Part shown: in pieces, positions 56,120 through 64,000 of the stretch
Numbering within the stretch: the stretch's first letter is position 1
How the letters are laid out: every line of letters begins with the position of its first letter
NCBI GenBank assembly: GCA_036768485.1
Contig: JAVLUZ010000144.1
Location: 1,558,620-1,622,619, forward strand
Source of the DNA: Mermis nigrescens
Taxonomy: Eukaryota > Nematoda > Enoplea > Mermithida > Mermithidae
Direction: 5' to 3'
Length of the DNA: 64,000 nt
Made by a program: the position numbers and the translations under genes
The notes under the pieces: generated by a model
What the model was told of the DNA's origin: nothing
What the model saw: only the letters and a program-made list of their open reading frames with translations
Database searches by the model: none

Positions 56120-57140
56120 TATTGATCTTGTTCCATTGAGATTCAATTAAAGTCCGCATGCCTTGTTTATTTCACGGAACGTGCATAATCATAATATTCG
56201 AATCGGTGTAAATTTAAGGATGTTCTAAACCCCCATGTTTAGGACCCGGGAAGGCTTTTCCGTGGGTCGGGGCTAAAATATTCACAACTACGTTTGAAAA
56301 TTTTAGGTTCTCTTCTAGAATCTATCCAGGCGGTTGGAAACATACGAATGGTCCATTTCTATTTGAGAATAGTGATTTAAATAGCAAAATGTGATAGTTG
56401 GATTTTTTCTGTAGCAAAAATGCCTGCATATACTCGTAGTTTAAACGACTTAAATTCGGCGTATTTACTTTAACTTATAGAGGAGCGAGAGGAAAGCAAT
56501 AGATAATTGCTGTTCTGGATTAGCTGTGTTTATTCGGTTGGACTGTTAACTCATGTTTGTCGTTTATTACCTAATTTTATTGTCCATCTCAGCGCAGAAT
56601 GAGCAACGGAAATCAGATAACGCATAAAGTTTTTTTCATTGTGTATGCCAGACCATATATATACGTAATTGAATTTCATATAATCTACTAACCTTGGCCG
56701 GACAGAATTCACCGAAATTGATTAGATTACTAGTTTTGAAAGGAATTGATAATGCTATGGCCGCAGTAACTGGTGTCCTGACATAAAATCGTCTATACTG
56801 TTGAGTGTTGTTACTGTTTTGCGCCAAACAGTTTTTTGGTCGTTATATTTAATTAAAATTTTACGGAATTTCCGGAAAACTTGTTTTCGCAGAAGATTTC
56901 ACAACAGTCAGAATTTTTGATCAGCAAAAGATGCTTCAGACTTGCAAACTGACGATTCTTATGGCGTAGTAGAGCTTATTACATCTTAATCAGGTGTAAA
57001 TGTAGGCATGGTAGAGGCGGTCGACAGTTAAAAATCCAAGATCTATGATGCAATTAGTTGTGAACTTACGTTTGCTTTTTTAGTAAGTGCTTAAGAGCCT
57101 AGGACTTCATAACTTCCTTCACTCTTTAAAAAATTGACGT
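56120..57140. other. STIP1 intron, no other feature
   Basis: Mostly AT-rich, apparently single-copy intron sequence between exons 56012 and 57705. A minus frame at 56636-56827 shows no recognisable domain. Confidence 0.55.
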
Positions 57141-57144
57141 ATAT

Positions 57145-57545
57145 GTATCATAGGTGCACAACATCAGGGTCGGCAGGGAGCGGTATAAATCCCAAAAATC
57201 CAAAACAGTTAATTTAAGTTTCACGATTTTTTGCTGTTTTAACGATCCAACTGGTTAAAATAGCCTATAAAAGGTTTTTTTGTGGTAATATCGCATTTCA
57301 AAAGCATTTTCAGTCCATTTTGACTGTATTATATCACTTGACACTTTCCAAAATTGATCAATTTTGCGCGCTTTATGATTAATTAGTATATAAAAATACT
57401 AGCGGGGAAAATTTTTGACATTTTTACTGCTTTTTGACCTCAATAATGATTCAGAAACCTTCCGTCAGCTCAAAATCGCCCTGAACATAAAGGAAGGGGA
57501 GGGCATAAATAAAAACCCCCTCACCCCCTATTTGCATGTGCGATA
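57145..57545 (-). repeat. Family F repeat in STIP1 intron
   Basis: GGTGCACAACATCAGGGTCG to CCCCTATTTGCATGTG, full length and uninterrupted. Useful as the family reference copy. Confidence 0.75.
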
Positions 57546-57704
57546 TGTATGTACATATTTTTGATATCTTTTTTTGGCATTAGTACTTACTAGATACATA
57601 TTTTAATTTAAGATTAGGTCAAGTTTTTTGCAGATCTTTCTATTTTTCATATCTTTCTATTTTCCAGTGAATACAAAATGCCAAACGACTTAATTTTTTT
57701 GCAG

Positions 57705-57922
57705 AGCGTATGCGCGTATGGCCAACGCTTATTTAAAAAAAGGCATGTTTAAAGAGTCAGTTCAGTATTTTGATAAATCGCTAGCCGAATTCCGAGATCA
57801 AGCAGTTGTTAAAAAGCGACAAGAAGTCGACAAAATTTTGAAGGAGCAAGAAAAGAAGGCCTACTTCAATCCCGAACTTGCTTTAGAAGAAAAGAACAAA
57901 GGGAACGAATATTTTCAGAAAG
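57705..57922 (+). CDS. STIP1: STIP1/HOP exon, end of TPR2A, start of TPR2B
   Basis: The acceptor is TTTTTTTGCAG|A. Its first base completes the lysine of AKAYAR, whose K and R are Hsp90-clamp residues. Seventy-two codons follow: AYARMANAYLKKGMFKESV, then KILKEQEKKAYFNPELALEE and KNKGNEYFQK, which matches the human linker into TPR2B almost residue for residue. The donor is CAGAAAG|GTATTT. Confidence 0.97.
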
Positions 57923-58459
57923 GTATTTTATTTCCTTGTTTGTTGCCTATTTTCGAAATTGTTGAATGAATGACATCACGTACTACGTATTGAGTCAAAA
58001 AATATTCAATTTTGAGCCTTTAACTCTTTTTTGTTCAATTATTGAAGCAATCGATCAGTTGAATAGTTGATGGTTGACCACAATGTTTATTTATATGATT
58101 TCAATACTTTTGTAGTCACGAAAACACAAGGGCATGCGGAGGGGTGAGAGGGGGTATTACCATACATGGGCAGCAAGAAAATATGGGAGGGGGGCGTTCG
58201 ATCGAGTGAAATCGTTAAAACTCGCAAAAAATGTTGCTAAAAAATGTTGCTAAAAATAGAGCATTGCGGGGGTCTACAGTTATCTGCGGGGGAGGGTGTA
58301 AACCCCCGCAGACCCCCGCACGCCCGCGTGTGGGTATTACCAATAAATAAAATAGTTTCTGATAAATTTCAAGCACTTATGAAGGAACTGTTTAATTTTC
58401 AACTATTTTCGGCCTTCAATTAGCTTTATTTCTCTAGAAAATTTCCCATTTTTTCATTC

Positions 58460-58705
58460 TGGGGTCTAGACCATAGGTGGGCGGCATCAAAATTGGGGGG
58501 GGTTGCAAGATTTCTCAAAGGTCAAAAAATGGCCTTGAAAATGGTGGTATGGCGAAAAAACACCATTTATCAACGTTTCTCATCGAGCACTATCCATTGG
58601 CATCAAAAATTGCGAAAAAAAAAAAAAATTTAAAAATTGAATTCTGGGGGTATTTTAGTTTCTGGAGGTGCATACCCCCAAACCCCCCACGCCCAGGTAT
58701 GGTCT
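58460..58705 (-). repeat. Family B repeat in STIP1 intron
   Basis: AGGTGGGCGGCATCAAAATT to CACGCCCAGGTATGG, with the usual ATCGAGCACTATCCATTGGC block. Related G-rich fragments follow to about 58880 and again at 59000-59125. Confidence 0.75.
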
Positions 58706-59493
58706 AGACTACACGTTTGCATGGGGGGTTGGGGGATTTACACCCCTGCAGAAGCTGAAAAACCCGCAGGTTACTGTAGACCACAGAATTTCATTTTTAG
58801 TAACATTTTTGGCGATTTTACCCTATCAGACTCTCCAGAATTTTCTTGCTGCCCATGTATGGTCTAGACCCCCAAGCCCCCTCACAAGCATGTCTGGTCA
58901 TGACTAGTGTTTGTGTACTACATATACTCGTATGCACATACACACATGACATGACCGTTTCTGAATTTTACCGTCTGACCAATGGGCAATAATGAAATTC
59001 TTGGGGTAAGTATGGGGCGAGATTGCCAAAAATAGCACCAAAAATCTTATTCTGAGGGTCTATCGAATTTTGCGGGTCTTTGAGATTCTGGGAAGTCCAG
59101 CAGACCCCCTACGCCCATGTGTGGTCTTGTTATGTAAGCAAAATACGAATAAAATACAAAATTACGGATTTTAAAAGATTGTTATCCTTAATAACATACG
59201 TGTGCACATTATTTTTTCGTAAGAAGTGTGTTGTATTTGCAATCGTTTTTCGGAGAATAAATCTAAGCTGAGTTTTGCGTTAATGTTAGGAAAAGTCTCT
59301 TTTTACTAAAAATTTCCATGAAACGATGCTGCTATACTTACTGTATTTTTAACTTAAAATTGGGATACATACGTGTACATATGTGAATAAGTTTAAAAAG
59401 ATGATTCATGTTAAAATTTATCAGGCATGGATGGAAATGTAGCATTGTATGCCCTTAATATTAGGGATCTAATGTCCGTATTATAATTTTCAG

Positions 59494-59771
59494 GCGACTA
59501 TGCAACTGCGATAAAACACTATACAGAAGCCATAAAACGGAACCCGGAAGATGCGAAATTGTACAGTAATCGAGCTGCATGTTATACAAAGTTAATGGAA
59601 TTTAACTATTGTATCAGCGATTGCGATGAATGCATCAAATTGGACCCAAAATTCATCAAAGGGTACTTGCGCAAGGGAGCAGCTTGTCTGGCGCTAAAAC
59701 AACACAGCAGGGCTAAGGCCGTTTTTGAAGAAGCTTTGAATCTTGACCCTGATAATAGTGAAGCCGATTAG
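59494..59771 (+). CDS. STIP1: STIP1/HOP exon, TPR2B, irregular 3' end
   Basis: The acceptor is TAATTTTCAG|GC, which completes a glycine codon. The frame codes [32 protein letters not shown], then [19 protein letters not shown], a full TPR2B with its clamp residues. After [10 protein letters not shown] comes an in-frame TAG at 59769-59771. No canonical donor lies at the position where the next exon's EALDGYRQ would join. A GT is available at 59755-59756 (AATA|GTGAAG, phase 1). If unspliced, the protein would end after TPR2B without DP2. The coordinate given runs to the stop. Confidence 0.9.
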
Positions 59772-60030
59772 CTGAACAGTGTGAATGATTTTCTTTCAAC
59801 GTTACGCTTTTCTTCATTTTTACTTTTTTTGGTTACTTAACTAAATGAATAATGATACATATAAAAATTTTTCTACTTGCATATAGGTCGTAAGATTCTG
59901 AAAAATGCTGTTTTTTCGACTTATTTTTTGTACCGAACAAAGATTTTGAGGCTGGTACAAAGATTTCAGGAGCGATCTTTGTACAATGTAAAATGAATTT
60001 GTAGGGCAAAATATGCATACATATTAAAAC

Positions 60031-60276
60031 GGTATTACTGGGGTACGTCCACACTTTTTTAAAATCATTTTCGTTAAAGAATAAAATAGCCATATTAGTA
60101 AATCGACATCGCTGATCTCAAATCCGTTGTCTATTTTCAGCCTGCATGCATCGTTGTTGCATTAAACCTGCAGTACACCTCAACACTTTTTAAAAATTAT
60201 TTTCGTTAAAAAATAAAATCGCTATATCATTAAATCGACATCGCTGATCTTAAATCCGCTGTACTCCAGTAATACC
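60031..60276. mobile_element. 246 bp MITE with 9 bp target duplication
   Basis: Inverted ends GGTATTACTGGGGTAC are flanked by the perfect direct repeat TATTAAAAC (60022-60030 and 60277-60285). Inside, a segment of about 100 bp containing AAATCGACATCGCTGATCT occurs twice. The superfamily was not assigned; 9 bp duplications are seen in Mutator-like elements. It lies in the STIP1 intron. Confidence 0.82.
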
Positions 60277-60439
60277 TATTAAAACGCTGTTTGAAAATTT
60301 TTTCTTAAATTAAAAAAATTAAAACTCTTAAATTAAACTTTGTTTAATCTCAATTCCCTTTCAGATTCTACATAACATCGTTTACATAATGTCTCTTCTG
60401 CATATCCAAGATTTAATAAAGGAAATAAGAATTGATTTG

Positions 60440-60810
60440 ACAGTCAGGGCCATGTTTAAGGGGGGGGTTCGGGGGGGCGACCGCCTCTCCTGCTTGGCTG
60501 GAAAAAATTCAAAGGTAATATAATGCACGAAAAGATGGAAAAATTGCATGTCTTTGACATGAAATCTTCAAATTTTCGCGCCAGATGTGAAGTATTTTCC
60601 ATAGTCTTAGCTCAAGCGCGACCAAAAGACGACACTTTTTTCGTGGAAAAAATTTTTCGACAACTTCAAATTTTATTATCCCTGGATAGAGCATGTTGCA
60701 AAACGTCGAAAAATGTGGTTTTCGCGTGCTATCTCGACGAATTATTTGAGATATAGACCAATTAATGTTGGCCCCTCCCCTTGGCCGAATCCTGTATACG
60801 GCCTGTTGAG
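60440..60810 (-). repeat. Family D repeat
   Basis: AGGGCCATGTTTAAGGGGGG to GGCCGAATCCTGTATACGGCC. STIP1 intron. Confidence 0.66.
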
Positions 60811-60899
60811 AACGCAGCGCTTTTCTGCGTAGCGTATTGCAATCGCAGTATCATTTGCTAATTATTTTAGCCTTTTGAGTCTTGTAGTCGCATCACATC

Positions 60900-61085
60900 T
60901 TACTGATAAGAAATTGACTTTTTCGTTTTTTTCGCGATTTTTTTGAAGCTAATGGATAGTGCTCGATTAGAAACGTTGAAAAATGGCGTTTTTTCGCGAT
61001 ACCACCATTTTTAAGGCCATTTTTTGACCTTTGAAAAACCTTGCACCCGCCCAGAATTTTGGTGCTGCCCTGCTCACCTATGACG
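60900..61085 (+). repeat. Family B repeat, partial
   Basis: Contains GATAGTGCTCGATTAGAAAC and TTGCACCCGCCCAGAATTTT. The tandem TTTGGTTTCTGG half is missing. Confidence 0.7.
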
Positions 61086-61089
61086 GCCG

Positions 61090-61900
61090 CGCCTGCGCCC
61101 TGCGTACGTTCATGCGTATGTACGCATATGCTCCTAAGAATTTACATTCAACTAGAGATGTGCCGGCGCCGTCATCCTAGCCGGGGTCGGGGCCTAGCCG
61201 CGGCCTGTACAATACATATACACAATACCATGCATCCATATTATACCTGTAGAGACTTAATATATGAGTATCAATATTGTGGGCAATTGCATAATGCTTC
61301 AATAAATTAAAGACATGAAATTAAACAGTATTAAAAGACAAAAAACAGAAGAATATTATAAATAATGATTGATATAGCTACATATCGGAATAAGAACAAA
61401 CTATACAAAAATACGAATTTTTCTGAAGTTTAATGCTAATGCTATGGAAGAAAGAGATGAGTAAGACAGAACAATGCCAAACATTACAAGTACTTTGCAT
61501 TAGAAATAAGCAGTCCAGGTCTTTTCTGACATTCGCTCAAAAAGTCATTAATTTTATAGGTGCGCAAGGTCTAACTTTCAGGAGGGTTGAAACCCAAATT
61601 GCTAGATTGCTCCGTACAAACGGCTCTATAGTCCTTCCTTTTGGGGTCAGAAAATTAGCTATATAGTCTTTTTGGTCTCAGAAAACTAGCTATTTAGCCT
61701 TTTTGGATTCACAAACAGTTATATAGCGTTTTTGGACTGAAAATAGCTATTAATCACTTTTTTGTAGTCGGGAAAATAGCTATATATCGTTTTGAAATTC
61801 AGGAAAGAGAACTAAATAGCATTTCTGAGCTCAACAAGACTATATAGCTAGTTTTCTGAGCCGAAAGAGGCTGTATAGCTAATTTTCTGAGCACAAAAAG
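61090..61900. other. STIP1 intron with TATAGC-type repeat units
   Basis: 61090-61430 shows nothing I can name apart from a GC-rich patch near 61160-61210 (CCGGGGTCGGGGCCTAGCCG). From 61640 to 61900, units such as AGCTATATAGTC, each following TCAGAAAA, repeat about every 40 bases. Confidence 0.55.
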
Positions 61901-61904
61901 GTTA

Positions 61905-62460
61905 TACAGCCAGTCTTTCTTTGTACAAGGTCCGTTTGTATATGTACAAAGATGGTCCCCAAAAGTCTTGTACATTTTGTACACACAAATTTTTGGGTAC
62001 TAAAATATGGTACAGTAGCGATTTTAGTGTTGTAAAAACAGAGTTGTTCGACTTTCGGTAGTGTATTTTTGCTAATTTATGGGTCTCTAAAGTCAAAAAT
62101 CACTGAGAATCGTCTGAAAATTTGACATTTTTCCTTTTGAAATTCAATTTTTGCCATTATAAAGATATATAGAACACACATATTACTTCATTTCGGCACG
62201 AAGCGCGGAAAATTTTTGCGAATTTTAGACCTTTTTTGCAATTTTTGTCTTCCCAAAAATCCTTGTACATGTACATACAAAGATGGTTCCGAAAAGTCTT
62301 CGTACATCGGGAAAAATCTTTGCCGAATACAAAAAACTGTACAGCAATGGTTTTTCGGTCAAAATCGCTGTATAGCTATCAGTTTTCAAAAGCCCAGATG
62401 GGGGTAATACCCCCCTTACCCCCATGCTCACGTGTGATTAACTTTAATTGATTTTATCAA
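61905..62460 (-). repeat. Family C repeat
   Basis: CTTTGTACAAGGTCCGTTTG and TATATGTACAAAGATGG at one end, CCGAATACAAAAAACTG at the other, with GGCACGAAGCGC inside. It is preceded by a run of AGCTATATAGC-like units (61650-61900) also seen at 24060-24220 and 55040-55170. Confidence 0.75.
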
Positions 62461-63340
62461 GAATATGGCGCGAAGCGCCGAAAAATTAGTGTAATTAAAA
62501 CAGAAGAACGTTAAAAAGCTTGAATTACTGCTCTAAATGCCTGCATTTGTAGCATTCGACGTGGAATGTCAAAAATTTTCGAAAGTTATGCTTGAAAATA
62601 GAAGAAAACTATGCTGAAAAAGCTGTTTCTGCTTCTGAAGTCGTTTCAAAACCTATTCCAAGAGCAAAAATATGACTTCAAGGCCGCCGAAAAATAAATA
62701 GATGTCATGGGTATTACCGGGCGCGAAACGCTGGAAAAATTTGAGAAATTCTGATCACTGACGGTTAAAAATCATTGCAAAGTATATATCCTTGCTTTAT
62801 CTGGCCTATTATTTTGGGCCAATGGGGACGGCCGACTCCCTTATATCCGCCCATTAACATTAGTGAACCGCACCAAAATGAAGACAGTGTCCCTGATATT
62901 TGTGCGAAGCGCCAAAACTTAATAAAAATTGCATATGGAACAGCAAACGACTATTTTTCTGGATATAATAATTCGTCAATATGAACGTACGATTACATCG
63001 ATTGATAAAACATTTTTAGAGTTACTGGATAGAGTCCTCTGCATTTTAAATCTTTTTGTTTAAAAAGAATCGCTCAAACGTGCTTACCTTCGTGATAAAA
63101 TCGTCACTTAAGCTTTACTTTTCTAAAATATATCAAATTGTTTAAATGTTCACTCGAATCTTAGTAATTGGATTACCTGAAACAAAATACATCAGTAGTT
63201 TAAGCATAATTTTAACGTAATTCAGCTTATTTTTGTAAATAAACAAATATTACGTCGTATAATTCGATGAAAAAGATTAATTAAACCCATCGTAATAACA
63301 CTTTTATTCACATGTTAAATTGTATAGTCGCATAACGAAT
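62460..63340. other. STIP1 intron before the DP2 exon
   Basis: Hairpins GGCGCGAAGCGCC (62467), a diverged GGCGCGAAACGCTGG (62720) and GCGAAGCGCC (62904) mark old repeat pieces. The last 340 bases before the exon are AT-rich intron. Confidence 0.55.
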
Positions 63341-63344
63341 TCAG

Positions 63345-63511
63345 GAAGCGCTTGACGGATACAGGCAAGCGTCGAACGCAAGTTACTCAGAAAAGCCAGA
63401 AGAGACTCGAAAGCAAGCTCTCGAGGATCCTGAAATTCGCCAGATTTTGGGTGACCCTGCTATGACCCTTATTCTCGAACAAATGTCTCAGGATCCCAAG
63501 GCGGTTCGCGA
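63345..63511 (+). CDS. STIP1: STIP1/HOP exon, start of DP2
   Basis: EALDGYRQ, then KPEETRKQALEDPEIRQILG and DPAMTLILEQMSQDPKAV, match the DP2 helices of HOP (human [27 protein letters not shown]). DP2 supports client transfer between Hsp70 and Hsp90. The acceptor is either ATTCAG|GAAG at 63345 or, four bases on, GGAAG|CG at 63349. Only the second keeps frame with a GT donor in the previous exon. The donor GCGA|GTAAGT is strong. The remainder of DP2 lies outside the window. Confidence 0.94.
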
Positions 63512-63889
63512 GTAAGTACAAATGACAGTAAATGCATTTGATTCGTGCACAAACTTATATGTAAGACAAATTTGCGACTCAGCTCGCCTCAAGAAATTTG
63601 AGTAGAATTAAAAACTATCGAAGGAACTGGTTTATTTTGCCCTTACCACCTGTTGCTGATTCGAAAAGTACCAAAATTAGTAGTTTCCTTCCTCCGATGA
63701 CCTCATTTATTTAAACTTTTTGCCGCTTTTCTCGTTGTGTACCTCACGATTATTTTTTGTTATTCGGGATCGTGTAAACGATTTCAAATCAGCTTCTATC
63801 AGTTAGTCTATTTAACAAAACTTTGTGTATGGAATCACAATTTTTGAGTCATACAAAGCGGTTTAAGCTGAATCAACAATCATGATACT

Positions 63890-64000
63890 CTGCTGCCATA
63901 CATGGGCAGCAACCGAATTCTCGGGGTGGAGGGCATAGGTAGGCTGCACCAATGTTCATGGGGGGTGCAAGATTTTTCAAAGGTAAAAAAATGGCCTTAA
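63890..64000 (-). repeat. Family B repeat cut by the window edge
   Basis: Two short G-rich starts (CATACATGGGCAGCAACC and GGTAGGCTGCACCAATG), then GATTTTTCAAAGG and AATGGCCTTAA continue off the right end. Confidence 0.68.

Larger units (their letters stand above)
51214..63511 (+). other. STIP1: STIP1/HOP gene span, 3' half, five exons read
   Basis: This span codes the C-terminal half of Hsp70-Hsp90 organising protein, a cytosolic co-chaperone whose TPR domains hold the EEVD tails of Hsp70 and Hsp90. The five exons cover TPR2A, TPR2B and the beginning of DP2 in the family's order. The first exon here opens in phase 0, so exons for TPR1 and DP1 must lie upstream. None was recognised between 37 and 51 kb, which holds a retrotransposon and an assembly gap. 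The final part of DP2 lies to the right of the window. The exon 59494 to exon 63345 junction is irregular. Confidence 0.93.

Overview
The window looks like nuclear DNA of an animal, most likely an invertebrate and perhaps an arthropod. It is AT-rich, contains spliced genes with GT-AG introns, and most of its length is interspersed repeat sequence. The lineage call is weak and rests only on the gene and transposon types. No operons, rRNA, tRNA or CRISPR arrays were recognised. One 100-base assembly gap lies at 49145-49244.

Two host genes can be read. (1) On the minus strand, about 2.7 to 36.9 kb, lies an ARMC8 (yeast Gid5) orthologue, an armadillo-repeat subunit of the CTLH/GID E3 ubiquitin ligase. 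I reconstructed 19 coding exons by following splice sites, reading phase and remembered similarity to human ARMC8. They run from a likely start codon at 36890 to the TAA at 2704-2706. Together they code for roughly the length of the family (about 670 residues). One small exon near the N-terminus was not found, and one junction (16098 to 15720) does not keep phase. (2) On the plus strand, about 51.2 kb to beyond 63.5 kb, lies the C-terminal half of STIP1/HOP, the Hsp70-Hsp90 co-chaperone. Exons for TPR2A, TPR2B and the start of DP2 are present. The TPR1-DP1 exons were not recognised and the last exon(s) lie past the right edge. The two genes point away from each other and no functional link between them is implied.

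The introns and the 14 kb between the genes are filled with mobile DNA. A CR1/jockey-like non-LTR retrotransposon (about 39.62-46.07 kb) has a PHD-finger ORF1, a decayed endonuclease and an open 659-codon reverse transcriptase region. A 2.5 kb hAT-like element sits inside its ORF1. Two GC-ended hAT-like elements (9437-10506 and 34933-36033) are inverted relative to each other. A 2.5 kb element (12165-14635) carries a broken Merlin/IS1595-type transposase between arrays of a short tandem repeat. There is a 963 bp palindromic Tc1/mariner remnant (38367-39329) and two other foldback elements. At least six families of short repeats (called A to H here) occur many times, are nested in one another, and share CATACATG/CATGTATG-like ends. 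Several carry the stem-loop GGCGC-GAA-GCGCC.

Coordinates of host exons come from splice sites and frame. Coordinates of the short repeats are approximate, made by eye.
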